Source: G965216255 sp965216255 (GTDB lineage: Bacteria > Bacteroidota > Rhodothermia > Rhodothermales > Bin80). From it: a DNA stretch of 64,000 nucleotides. Every line of letters starts with the position of its first letter. The stretch's first letter is position 1. The stretch is from assembly GCA_965216255.1 (NCBI GenBank), contig OZ244148.1:1116001-1180000 (forward strand), given 5' to 3'. The notes beneath the pieces were generated by a model. That model searched no databases. It saw only the letters and a program-made list of their open reading frames with translations, and was not told the DNA's origin. A program made the translations under genes and the position numbers. Below, one piece after another: positions 19,408 through 27,956 of the stretch.

Positions 19408-19725
19408 ATGGCTATCCCCGATGAATCGGTCGATGTAACGTATCGCGAGCGTACCATTCGCCTGCCCCGGTACCACGTGGTGCTCCTGGATGACGACGAG
19501 CATACGTACGAATACGTGATTGGGATGCTGACAGGCCTGTTCATGCACAGTCCGCAGCGGGCCTACGAACTGGCCCTGGCCGTAGATGCTGCCGGACGCG
19601 TCATTGTGGGCACCACGACAAGGGAGCGGGCAGAGCTCAAACGTGACCAGATCCAATCCTATGGTCCGGACCCGAGAATCAAGGGCTGCAAGGGATCGAT
19701 GTCTGCCGTTGTGGAACCAGCCTGA
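19408..19725 (+). CDS. clpS: ClpS adaptor of the Clp protease
   Basis: 105 residues from the ATG at 19408; an upstream frame extends into the TonB-like gene and is not needed. The core RYHVVLLDDDEHTYEYVIGML contains the conserved pocket that binds N-degron residues. It continues with AYELALAVDAAGRVIV, the helix that contacts the ClpA/ClpC N-domain. It delivers N-end-rule substrates to ClpAP or ClpCP in the cytoplasm. Its stop lies 10 bases from the stop of the convergent AbgT gene. Confidence 0.88.
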   Translation: MAIPDESVDVTYRERTIRLPRYHVVLLDDDEHTYEYVIGMLTGLFMHSPQRAYELALAVDAAGRVIVGTTTRERAELKRDQIQSYGPDPRIKGCKGSMSAVVEPA

Positions 19726-19735
19726 ATTTTGGGGT

Positions 19736-21289
19736 CTAGACGGGCGGGTATACGTAGGAGGCACCCAGGCCCAGCGGTATGCCCAGCATCCAGTATAAGA
19801 TCAGGAACAAGGCCCAGATCACCAGAAACGTCACGCTGTAGGGAATCATGATGGAAGTGAGCGTTCCGATACCGGTCTTCTTTACGTAGCGCTGGCAGTA
19901 CACAACCACGAGCGGGAAATAGGGCATGAGCGGGGTAATGATGTTGGACGAGGAATCTCCGACCCTGTAGGCGGCCTGTGTCAGCTCCGGCGATATCCCC
20001 ACCTGCATCAGCATGGGTACGAAAATGGGGGCAAGCAGCGCCCATTTGGCCGAAGCCGAACCGACGAATAAATTGACAAAGGCCGTGAGCACGATGATGC
20101 CTACGATGGTTACGCTGCCCGGCAGCGCCAGTGCCTTGAGAACGGTAGCTCCCTTCACGGCCAGCAGGGCTCCAATGTTGGATTCCCCGAATGCGTATAC
20201 GAATAGTGCGCAAAAGAACGCCATTACGATATAGTAGGCCATGCCGTCCATGGCCTTTGTCATGGCATCGACAATGTCCTTGGATTTCCTGAAGACACCA
20301 GCGACCAGGCCATACACTACGCCGGGAATAAGGAAGAGCAGGAAAATGAGCGCCACGATGGACTGCATAATGGGCGCCTGGAAGGAATTGAGTGACCCCT
20401 CGGCATCCCGAAACGGGGAATCGGCCGGAATAAGTACGAGCACGAGCACAATGAGCCCCAGAACCAACACACCCGTAGCCAGATAAAACGCCCAGCTTTC
20501 ACGGTGCTCCATTGTATCCATGGCCGGCGCCTTCTCAGCATCCCGGTCGATGGGCACGGCCTTGTCCAGGCGCGGCTCTACAATGCGGTCAGTTATCAGC
20601 CAACCCAATCCGATAACAAGCAGGCTGGAAATAGACGTGAAGAAGTAGTTGCACAGCGGGTTGACAAGAATGGCCGCATCCACCAACTGGGCCGCAGGTT
20701 GGGTAAAGCCCTGCAACAATGGGTCCAGCGCACTAGGGATGGGATTGGCGCTGAATCCTCCGGATACCCCGGCAAAGGCAGCGGCAATTCCCGCCAGCGG
20801 ATGCCGCCGCGCCGCATAAAAGATGACGCCTCCGAGTGGTATGACCAGCACATAGCCTGCATCCACCGCGCTGTGGCTGATCAGACCCACGAGAATAACC
20901 ATCGGAGTAAGCAGACTCCTGGCGGTGTTGCCAAGTAGCAGTTTGATCCCCGTATTGAAATAGCCGGCTTCGTCTGCGACGCCAACACCCAGCATGGCTA
21001 CGAGCACCACGCCCAGGGGCGCAAAGCCCGTGAATATGGTAACCAGGCGGGAGAGAAACGTCGTCATTGCCGCACCCGCGAGAAGGTTGTTGACAGCCAG
21101 TGGCTCACCGGTACGCGGATCGATGACATCAAACGTGACGGAGGTCAGAAGAGCGGAAAGACCCCATACGATAACGAGCGACAGCAGGAACAGCATGGCC
21201 GGATCCGGCAGCTTGTTACCTATTACCTCAATGCCTCCCAAGAAGCGATCGACGAGGCCCTGTCTTGAAGGGGCGGGTGTGTTGTCCAT
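19736..21289 (-). CDS. AbgT-family transporter
   Basis: 517 residues with about eleven hydrophobic segments. Family landmarks include LVDRFLGGIEVIGNKLPDP at the N-terminus, SHSAVDAGYVLVIPLGGVIF and GFSANPIPSALDPLLQG in the middle, and SASAKWALLAPIFVPMLMQ plus VGDSSSNIITPLMPYFPLVV toward the end. AbgT proteins import p-aminobenzoyl-glutamate or export sulfonamide-type compounds using the ion gradient. Which one applies cannot be told from the sequence. It starts 17 bases downstream of the GH3 gene stop, so the two are probably co-transcribed. Confidence 0.92.
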   Translation of the reverse strand: MDNTPAPSRQGLVDRFLGGIEVIGNKLPDPAMLFLLSLVIVWGLSALLTSVTFDVIDPRTGEPLAVNNLLAGAAMTTFLSRLVTIFTGFAPLGVVLVAMLGVGVADEAGYFNTGIKLLLGNTARSLLTPMVILVGLISHSAVDAGYVLVIPLGGVIFYAARRHPLAGIAAAFAGVSGGFSANPIPSALDPLLQGFTQPAAQLVDAAILVNPLCNYFFTSISSLLVIGLGWLITDRIVEPRLDKAVPIDRDAEKAPAMDTMEHRESWAFYLATGVLVLGLIVLVLVLIPADSPFRDAEGSLNSFQAPIMQSIVALIFLLFLIPGVVYGLVAGVFRKSKDIVDAMTKAMDGMAYYIVMAFFCALFVYAFGESNIGALLAVKGATVLKALALPGSVTIVGIIVLTAFVNLFVGSASAKWALLAPIFVPMLMQVGISPELTQAAYRVGDSSSNIITPLMPYFPLVVVYCQRYVKKTGIGTLTSIMIPYSVTFLVIWALFLILYWMLGIPLGLGASYVYPPV

Positions 21290-21306
21290 ACTTATAGTTG
21301 TTGTTG

Positions 21307-23328
21307 TCAGCCTGGCAGAGCCGGCTCACCTCCTTCTGGCGTTAGGCTGGTATCCGGCTCGGTATAGCGCAGGCCAAAATCGAATGGAAAAAGCGGGTCT
21401 TCCGAGTCATACGGTTCGTCTTCCAGTTGATCCCGGACCGCCTGCATGGAGGAAGGCATTTCGAAGGGAAGTCTGCCGGAGGGTTCAAACCGGCCGAAAA
21501 CCGCATTCAGGATTACCTCATCCGAGGCCCCAAAGTTGGCAAGCAGGCCTGCGGCATTGGCGGCAATCTCCGGAATGACGGCGGGCCGGTCCAGATAGAT
21601 GTCCACGATGGTGGGAAGCCGGTTCATGAGCGCCAAAATGCGTTCTTTCTCTGCACCCTTGAAGTCCAGATCACCCTGGTGGAACATGTTCTCGAGCATG
21701 CCATCTCCGGGCTGCCGCTCATACGGCGCGTGCAACCGAACGAGGGCGACCGTAGCTTCGGCCATGCTGCCCACCACGGTGGCATAGCGCGCCGCCGCGC
21801 TGCTGTCGATATTTTCGATGTAGAGCCGTTCTTCTGCCCCTAGCGGCAATACAGGGCTACCGCCCATTTCCACATTCTTCAAAAGGACTACCGACGCCTG
21901 CTGCGCGCGAATGCCAGCCTCCACAAAGGGCACCGCCCCGACTACCTCACGGGCGGCATCTACGTCGACATACGGGTTGTCGAACAGTCCCAATAGAAAC
22001 TTGTCCTGCAGCAGCCTGCGGACGGACTGCTCCAGCCTTGCCTCTTCCACCCTACCCGTCTCGACAAGCTCGACAATCCATTCCGGATTGGACTCGCCCC
22101 CGAACAGGTCGACGCCAGCATGCAGGGCCTTTTCCGCTCGGTTTACCGGCGACAGTTCTTCCACTCCCCACCCGGGGGAGTGCACCAGGGTGCGGCCCAG
22201 TAAGCGCTTGTCGCTAAGTACGGCCCAGTCGGTGCTGATGACCCCTTCAAAGCCAAGCTGATTGCGCAAAAGGTCCGTGACAACGTCTCGACTGAAGGCG
22301 AATCCAACCTCTTCGTCGGAAATACCCACGCCTACGCCGTAGCCTACCATGATCTGCGCGGCACCGGCCGGCAGGGCCCCCTGCACGAACGGGGCTAGGT
22401 GGTAGGCAAACCTATCGCCCGGATACACCTGGTCCTTCCCGTAGGAAAAGTGTGCCTCCCACCCGTCATCCTGCGGGCCGCCGCCCGGAAAGTGCTTGGC
22501 CATCGCAGCCACACTTTCTTTGCCAATCGACGCGCCCTGGAGCCCGCCTACGTAGGCGCGCGTCATTCGGGCAGCCAGCTCTGCGTCTTCCCCGAATGTG
22601 CCGTGAATCCGGGACCAGCGCGGCTCCGTAGCCAGGTCCACCATCGGATGGAGCGCCTGACGAATACCCACGGCCAGGTATTCCTGCCGCACTACTTCCG
22701 CGAAGCGTGCCACCAGCTGGGTGTCACGCGTTGCGGCAAGCCCTACCGGCTCCGGCCACGCTGAGAACCCTCTGGCAGGCAGGTGCGTTGCCGGGCTGCT
22801 TGGATAGCCATGGCGTGGATAAGAGGCCACCGTAACGGGAATCCCGAGACGGGTCCGCTCTGCAAGGTTCTGCACGTTGTTGTGCCACCGCGCCATGGAC
22901 TCAGGATCACTCCCCTGCATAATACTGAAATGATTCATGCGCCGGCGCACAATCAAGCTGGAGGTAGTGGGCGTAAGGAACGTAAACGGAGTCCGGAGCG
23001 CGGGGCGCTCCTGCAGGCTGCCATCCGGTTCCATGGCGATCATGGTGATAAATACCATGCCCGCCTTCTCTTCGAGCGTCATCCGATTCAACAGGTCCTG
23101 CACGCGCTCAGATACCGGCGCGTCCGTATTTTCGTACGAATCCAGCACGCCATTCTTGTTTAGATCCCGATACTCCGCGCCATCCGTGTACCGTACGGGT
23201 GCCTCCGGTCCCAGGCGTGCCAACGCATTGGCGGAAAGGACAGCATAGTAGAGCACGAAGCCCAATGCCGCCGCAACCACAATATTTAGTACGCCGAGCA
23301 GAAGAATGCTGACGCGTCGCAGAATCAT
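21307..23328 (-). CDS. Glycoside hydrolase family 3 protein, membrane-anchored or secreted
   Basis: 673 residues. An N-terminal hydrophobic segment (ILLLGVLNIVVAAALGFVLYY) acts as signal anchor. It is followed by RDLNKNGVLDSYEN, which resembles a single calcium-binding loop. The GH3 domain starts near residue 75 with RVQDLLNRMTLEEKAGMVF, has AKHFPGGG near 277, and the presumed nucleophile is Asp367 in GFEGVISTDWAV. The C-terminal GH3 domain (SVVLLKNVEMGGSPVLPL) follows. It should hydrolyse beta-linked glucosides or N-acetylhexosaminides. A short AbgT gene gap suggests co-transcription. Confidence 0.9.
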   Translation of the reverse strand: MILRRVSILLLGVLNIVVAAALGFVLYYAVLSANALARLGPEAPVRYTDGAEYRDLNKNGVLDSYENTDAPVSERVQDLLNRMTLEEKAGMVFITMIAMEPDGSLQERPALRTPFTFLTPTTSSLIVRRRMNHFSIMQGSDPESMARWHNNVQNLAERTRLGIPVTVASYPRHGYPSSPATHLPARGFSAWPEPVGLAATRDTQLVARFAEVVRQEYLAVGIRQALHPMVDLATEPRWSRIHGTFGEDAELAARMTRAYVGGLQGASIGKESVAAMAKHFPGGGPQDDGWEAHFSYGKDQVYPGDRFAYHLAPFVQGALPAGAAQIMVGYGVGVGISDEEVGFAFSRDVVTDLLRNQLGFEGVISTDWAVLSDKRLLGRTLVHSPGWGVEELSPVNRAEKALHAGVDLFGGESNPEWIVELVETGRVEEARLEQSVRRLLQDKFLLGLFDNPYVDVDAAREVVGAVPFVEAGIRAQQASVVLLKNVEMGGSPVLPLGAEERLYIENIDSSAAARYATVVGSMAEATVALVRLHAPYERQPGDGMLENMFHQGDLDFKGAEKERILALMNRLPTIVDIYLDRPAVIPEIAANAAGLLANFGASDEVILNAVFGRFEPSGRLPFEMPSSMQAVRDQLEDEPYDSEDPLFPFDFGLRYTEPDTSLTPEGGEPALPG

Positions 23329-23419
23329 GTCGAAGCAGATGCGGGGTTAAGAAATAAACTGCGAGACAAAATAAGCGTTTATGCCGTTAAGCTGCCCATT
23401 CTCTACACCCCTGGTTTAC

Positions 23420-24652
23420 ATGCCTACGCCCGTCGCATCAACAGCGGAAATTCGAAGCCATTTTCCGGCTCTACGCCGCCGACATGGAGGCCATCCCGTC
23501 GCGTATTTCGACGCTCCAGGGGGCACGCAGGTGCCGCGTGCCGTAGTCCAGGCCATGACGGACTACCTGTACTACCACAATGCCAATACGCACTGGGCCT
23601 ACCCCACCAGCGTGGAGACGGACCACGTGCTGGAGGCCGCGCGTGCGGCCCTTGCCGACTATGTGCACGCGGAACCTGATGCCATCGTCTTTGGCAATAA
23701 CATGACCACGCTCACTTTCCACGCGGCCCGCGCTCTCGGCCGGAATTGGCAAGAGGGCGACGAAATTGTCGTGACGGACCTGGACCATCATGCCAACATA
23801 GATCCCTGGCGCGACCTAGCCGCGGAGCGGAGCCTGGCCGTGCGCACAGCCCGGTTCGACACGAAAAGCGGCACGCTGGACTGGGATCACCTCGAAAGCT
23901 TGGTCACTTCGCGGACGCGCCTTCTGGCTATCGGCGCGGCGTCGAATGCCCTGGGCACGATCAATGATGTGGCGCGTGCCTGCCGGCTGGCCCGTGATAA
24001 CGGCGCTCTGTCCTATGTGGACGCCGTCCACTACGCCGCACACTATCCGCCGGACATCCAGGCGTGGGGCTGTGATTTCCTGGTCTGCTCCGCCTACAAG
24101 TTCTACGGGCCGCATGCAGGCGTGCTGTATGGCCGGCGAGACCTGCTGGAGACCCTTAACGTTTCGAGGCTGCTTCCAGCATCGGACCAGGCTCCAGAAA
24201 GAGTCGAGACCGGCACCCAGAATCACGAAGGCATCGCTGGCGCTGGCGCTGCCGTTGACTTTCTGGCATCGCTATCTGAGGCTGTGACGCGGCGTGCGAA
24301 ACTGGAATCGACGGCCCGCACCCTTCACGCCCGGGCTTCCGCGCACCTTACCAGCTTGTGGTCCGCGCTGGCGCAAGTGGACGGTGTGACGCTTTATGGA
24401 CCGGATCCTGCGGCATTGCGTACACCTACGCTGGCCTTTACGGTGCATGGCTACACTTCCAAACAGGTTTGCCGGGACCTGGCCGAAGAGGGCCTCTTCC
24501 TGTCGCACGGGGACTTCTACGCCATGACGCTCATCCAACGGCTGGGCGTGGAAGGCTTGGTGCGCGTGGGCTGCGCCTGCTATACAACAGAGCAGGAGAC
24601 AGAGCGCCTGGCAGACGCCGTGCGCAGGATTGCTTCTAGAGCGCGCCCGTAA
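23420..24652 (+). CDS. Cysteine desulfurase-like PLP enzyme (class V aminotransferase fold)
   Basis: 410 residues from the ATG at 23420 (MPTPVASTAEIRSHFPALRR). The PLP-binding Lys227 is in LVCSAYKFYGPHAGVLYG. Supporting cofactor contacts are DLDHHANIDPW and SYVDAVHYAAHYPPDI (Asp201, His204). It matches the cysteine-desulfurase-like subfamily distinct from IscS/SufS. A Cys-rich GCACYTTEQE sits near the end. No iron-sulfur assembly genes are adjacent. Its last 17 bases overlap the end of the convergent CPBP gene. Confidence 0.87.
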   Translation: MPTPVASTAEIRSHFPALRRRHGGHPVAYFDAPGGTQVPRAVVQAMTDYLYYHNANTHWAYPTSVETDHVLEAARAALADYVHAEPDAIVFGNNMTTLTFHAARALGRNWQEGDEIVVTDLDHHANIDPWRDLAAERSLAVRTARFDTKSGTLDWDHLESLVTSRTRLLAIGAASNALGTINDVARACRLARDNGALSYVDAVHYAAHYPPDIQAWGCDFLVCSAYKFYGPHAGVLYGRRDLLETLNVSRLLPASDQAPERVETGTQNHEGIAGAGAAVDFLASLSEAVTRRAKLESTARTLHARASAHLTSLWSALAQVDGVTLYGPDPAALRTPTLAFTVHGYTSKQVCRDLAEEGLFLSHGDFYAMTLIQRLGVEGLVRVGCACYTTEQETERLADAVRRIASRARP

Positions 24653-25367
24653 TCACCATCACATCGTACAGGGCATGCGTCCACGCGGCTACCCCAAAGC
24701 CGCGCACCAGAAAGACGACATTCAGCGCCAGACCGAAAAGCGCGCGGTAGACGAAGGATCCAACACTGAACGCGTCACCGAGGGCACCCACATAATGCAC
24801 CGCGCTAAATAGCAGCGCACCCACCACGGCAGCCACCACGTAGGCTCCAATACGGCCGATCTCTGGCGTGACCCGGCAAAGCAGCAAGAACAGCGCGCCT
24901 ACCAGAAGCACGCGAAACAGCAGCTCTTCATATAGCCCGGCGCCGATAGACAGCACTAGTCCGGCCAGCATTCCGGAATCCACGGCCTGTGAAGCCGCCA
25001 TGATCCGCTGGGTGAGGCCGGACACGAGAAGCGCGAGGAGGAAGGCATAGGCCGTACTTTCCAACATCAGCAAGCCGGCATAGCGGGGACGCAGTGGGAT
25101 CTGCTTCTTGCGCTCGGACAGAAAGACGGCAGCCCCGATTACCACAACAGCCAGCGCAGCGACAAGCAAGCCTGCCTCTCCCAGCCGTGGCATCACCCAT
25201 TTGAGCCACACTTCTGCGCCTATGCGTACAGGCTCCGCCGCATCCCGATTGACGAGACGAATAAGCACCTCGTAGGCGACAAGGAGCGGCAGCGCCATGA
25301 GGAAGCCGTACGTGGCTGTCCGCGTAACGCCATGATACGTGCGCCAGGGCACCAGCCTATCCGTCAT
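24636..25367 (-). CDS. CPBP family intramembrane metalloprotease
   Basis: 243 residues with about six membrane segments. The conserved motifs are EELLFR (Glu147, Glu148, Arg152), then His191 in FSAVHYVGALG and His231 in AWTHALYDV. These form the Glu/His zinc site of the CAAX-protease and bacteriocin-processing (CPBP/Abi) family. The substrate is unknown. It is the last gene of the minus-strand run and overlaps the TPR gene by 11 bases. Confidence 0.9.
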   Translation of the reverse strand: MTDRLVPWRTYHGVTRTATYGFLMALPLLVAYEVLIRLVNRDAAEPVRIGAEVWLKWVMPRLGEAGLLVAALAVVVIGAAVFLSERKKQIPLRPRYAGLLMLESTAYAFLLALLVSGLTQRIMAASQAVDSGMLAGLVLSIGAGLYEELLFRVLLVGALFLLLCRVTPEIGRIGAYVVAAVVGALLFSAVHYVGALGDAFSVGSFVYRALFGLALNVVFLVRGFGVAAWTHALYDVMVITGAL

Positions 25368-25683
25368 CGGACTCCAGGGCGTGCAGGGCCTCGTGCAGCT
25401 CAGACAGATCCTTGGCGTGCCCTACACGTGCTGCGGCTTCCAGACCGCGGCGAAAAGTGGCCGCGGCATCCTGGGGCCGACCCGTGCGAAGATAGAGTTT
25501 GCCCAGATGATAGTACGTCCCGGTATAGTCGGGTGCTGCTGCCGCCAAGTCTTCGTAGAACGCCAGGGCGCGGCCCAGTTCGCCACGCCTCGCGTATTCC
25601 TGCGCCAACGCAAACCGCGTAAAAGCGTCTGAGGAGTCCACGCGGTAAAAATCCAGCAAGATGCCGAGCCGATCCTTCGCCAT
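25357..25683 (-). CDS. Small tetratricopeptide-repeat protein
   Basis: 108 residues from the ATG at 25683, five bases after the TPM gene stop. It holds about two and a half TPR units: TRFALAQEYARRGELGRALAFYEDLAAAAP, followed by TYYHLGKLYLRTGRPQDAAATFRRGLEAA. It has no signal peptide and is probably a cytoplasmic or membrane-associated scaffold. Overlapping genes on both sides suggest tight co-expression with the TPM protein and the CPBP protease. Confidence 0.8.
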   Translation of the reverse strand: MAKDRLGILLDFYRVDSSDAFTRFALAQEYARRGELGRALAFYEDLAAAAPDYTGTYYHLGKLYLRTGRPQDAAATFRRGLEAAARVGHAKDLSELHEALHALESDDG

Positions 25684-25688
25684 GGCAC

Positions 25689-26471
25689 TTACCACCCGCC
25701 GCCCGCACCGCCGCCGCCAAAGCCACCGCCGCCAAAACCGCCGCCGAATCCGCCACCACCAAAGCCTCCGCCAAAGCCCCCGCCACCACGGTAGCCGCTA
25801 CCCGAAGTGGCGCCGGCGAGCAGGATCCAGGGCAGGACCCCGCCAGCGCCGCGGCCGCGGCCCGATCCTCCGCCGCGGCCGCGGCGCCTGCTAGAGCTTA
25901 TCAGCAGCGCCACGACCATGAGGAAGAACAATATGCCGGCCACGTTGACCTTCTCTCCGCGGCCTTCCAGGCGCGTTTCGGCCGTAAACTCGCCGGCGGC
26001 GGCGCGCATGAGCGCATCCGATCCCAAGGCCAGTCCTTCAAAAAAGCGGCCTTCCCGAAATAGCGGCGTGATGATTTCCCGTACGATTCGTCCCGCCACG
26101 ACATCGGGAATGGCTCCCTCCAGGCCATAACCCGTGGCAATGAATACCTTGCGGTCATCCCGCGATACCAGAATGACGGCTCCGTTATCGTTGCCGCGCT
26201 GCCCAACGCCCCATGCATCCCCCAGCGCAGTGGCATAAGCGCCGATATCCTGCCCACCCAGGTCCGGTAGCGTTACGACTACAATCTGGGTAGACGTGCT
26301 GTCGGCATAAAAGCGCAGATTCCTTGTCAGGCGATCTTCCTCGGCGCTGGTCAGCAGATCCCCCTGATCCGTGACGATGGCGCCCGATGGGGCCAAAACG
26401 CGCGGCGCCTGCGCCCGGCAGACCATCACCGGCAGCATGCAAACAGCAATATGGACCGCAGTGCGCCGCAT
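25689..26471 (-). CDS. TPM-domain (YgcG-like) protein with Gly-rich tail
   Basis: 260 residues. The signal peptide (VHIAVCMLPVMVCRAQ) precedes a TPM domain (VTDQGDLLTSAEEDRL, QIVVVTLPDLGGQDIGAYA, GNDNGAVILVSRDDRKVFI, GYGLEGAIPDVVAGRI). A membrane helix near residue 178 (GILFFLMVVALLI) follows. The C-terminus is a low-complexity run of Gly, Phe and Arg ending GGGAGGGW. Its ATG overlaps the lemA stop (TAATG). LemA and TPM/YgcG genes commonly travel together; their job is envelope-related but undefined. Confidence 0.9.
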   Translation of the reverse strand: MRRTAVHIAVCMLPVMVCRAQAPRVLAPSGAIVTDQGDLLTSAEEDRLTRNLRFYADSTSTQIVVVTLPDLGGQDIGAYATALGDAWGVGQRGNDNGAVILVSRDDRKVFIATGYGLEGAIPDVVAGRIVREIITPLFREGRFFEGLALGSDALMRAAAGEFTAETRLEGRGEKVNVAGILFFLMVVALLISSSRRRGRGGGSGRGRGAGGVLPWILLAGATSGSGYRGGGGFGGGFGGGGFGGGFGGGGFGGGGAGGGW

Positions 26472-27076
26472 TAAGAGGTAAAGTCCACTGTCGGGGCTTC
26501 CTCCGCCCCTTTTTCCGCCTCGAAGAAGGGCCGGCGGTCGTGTCCAAACAGGCCCGCAATCAAAACCGTAGGAAAGCGCCGAATACGCGTATTGTATCCG
26601 CGGACGGCCTCGTTGTAGCGGCCGCGCGCCACATTGATACGGTTTTCCGTGCCCTCCAACTGCACCTGCAGGTCGCGGAAGGCATCCGTGGCCCGAAGTT
26701 CCGGATAATTCTCGCTCACCACCAGGAGGCGTCCCAAGGCACCGCCGAGCTGCGCCTGCGCCGCCTGAAAGGCCTGAAGCTTCGCCGGATCAGTGAGGTC
26801 GGCACCGCTTAGTGTAATGCCCGTTGCCTGGGCCCGCGCCTGGGTTACGGACTCGAGCGTTTCCTGCTCGAAGGTGCTGGCCCCCTTTACCGTGTTCACG
26901 AGATTCGGAATCAGGTCAGCCCGACGCTGGTACGCCGTCTCCACATTACCCCATGCCTCGTCCAGGAGCTCCTCATCCGAGACGAGTCCGTTATACGTGC
27001 CCACGCTCATGCAGCCACCGAAGGCAGCAAGAATGAGCAGGACGACAAGCGCGAGCGTTCCCTTGCTTCGAACCAT
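26471..27076 (-). CDS. lemA: LemA family protein
   Basis: 201 residues. An N-terminal hydrophobic segment (LALVVLLILAAFGGCMSVG) contains a possible lipobox Cys or membrane anchor. The LemA core follows: YNGLVSDEELLDEAWGNVET, YQRRADLIPNLVNTVKG, and after a helical section YNEAVRGYNTRIRRFPTVLIAGLFG. The protein is a predicted extended helical membrane protein of unknown biochemical role. It lies between ruvX (24 bases upstream) and the TPM gene. Confidence 0.93.
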   Translation of the reverse strand: MVRSKGTLALVVLLILAAFGGCMSVGTYNGLVSDEELLDEAWGNVETAYQRRADLIPNLVNTVKGASTFEQETLESVTQARAQATGITLSGADLTDPAKLQAFQAAQAQLGGALGRLLVVSENYPELRATDAFRDLQVQLEGTENRINVARGRYNEAVRGYNTRIRRFPTVLIAGLFGHDRRPFFEAEKGAEEAPTVDFTS

Positions 27077-27100
27077 GGTATTTCGTCTTATTTGCCTTGC

Positions 27101-27541
27101 CTACGATACGTCCTTACTGCGGTTTCGCTCCTCAGCATCCAAGTACTCCTGAAGTATAATTCCCGCAGCCGCGGCATCGATGCGTGCTCTTGGCACCGGC
27201 CTGCCGGTGCCGCGCAGCCGGTCCTTTGCCTCCTCCGACGTATAACGCTCGTCCCACTTGACAAAGCGTGTGCCCTGCAACCGCTTCCGCAGCCGGTTTA
27301 CATACGCCTGTACGCGTGCAGTAGCCCGTTCCTCCGATCCATCCTCCATCAGGGGCCAGCCTACTACGACCACGGCGATGCCACTGTCTTCGTTCAGCCG
27401 CTGAAGACGTCGCACGGCCTCGTCCTGGGTGAACGTGCCAAAGGGCTGCGCGAACAGCCGCAACGGGTCGGCCAGGGCAAGCCCTACCCTCTTAGTACCA
27501 AAATCCACGGCCACGACACGCGCATCACTCGCTATCGGCAT
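27101..27541 (-). CDS. ruvX: RuvX/YqgF putative Holliday-junction resolvase
   Basis: 146 residues with an RNase H-like fold. Asp13 is in VAVDFGTKRVGLALADPL. VVVGWPLMEDGSEERAT, FVKWDERYTSEEA and RARIDAAAAGIILQEYL carry the remaining acidic and structural positions. The family is linked to 16S rRNA 5'-end processing and, by fold, junction resolution. It begins inside the end of the HU/IHF gene (17-base overlap), so they are probably co-translated. Confidence 0.9.
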   Translation of the reverse strand: MPIASDARVVAVDFGTKRVGLALADPLRLFAQPFGTFTQDEAVRRLQRLNEDSGIAVVVVGWPLMEDGSEERATARVQAYVNRLRKRLQGTRFVKWDERYTSEEAKDRLRGTGRPVPRARIDAAAAGIILQEYLDAEERNRSKDVS

Positions 27542-27890
27542 CCGCGCTGTCCTCAGGAATGGAGTACTTCAGGTCGCTGAGCGGCGTCTGAAGCTTCTCG
27601 CGGATACGCTTGCCCGGCTTGAAGTGCGTCTTTCTGCGGCTCGGCACAAATATTGTCTCATTGGTCTTGGGATTGCGCGCCTTCGGCTTAGCCCGTGTCT
27701 TCTTTACCTCCAGTACACCGAAACCTCTCAGCTCAATGCGAATCTCGGGGTCGGCTTCCATCAACATGTCGCCAAGCACCTCCAAGACTTCGGTAACCCA
27801 CAGCTCGCTGTCCTCCAGGCGCTCTCCCATGCGTTCGGCAACGCGCCGTGCCACATCCTTCTTTATGCGCGTAATAACTCTTTCTGCCAT
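27525..27890 (-). CDS. HU/IHF family DNA-binding protein
   Basis: 121 residues. After a helical dimerisation part (VITRIKKDVARRVAERM), the beta-arm and flanking motif ELRGFGVLEVKKTRAKPKARNPKTNE carries the DNA-binding loop. VPSRRKTHFKPGKRIREKL continues the fold. It then has about 25 extra C-terminal residues (SIPEDSADADSE). It bends DNA and compacts the nucleoid. HU and IHF cannot be separated from sequence alone. It is 66 bases downstream of spoT. Confidence 0.88.
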   Translation of the reverse strand: MAERVITRIKKDVARRVAERMGERLEDSELWVTEVLEVLGDMLMEADPEIRIELRGFGVLEVKKTRAKPKARNPKTNETIFVPSRRKTHFKPGKRIREKLQTPLSDLKYSIPEDSADADSE

Positions 27891-27956
27891 CGACCTACTC
27901 CGGATTCAGGTAGTGTTGCAGCCAAAGCTACGAATAAACAAAGTAAACGGTAGGCA

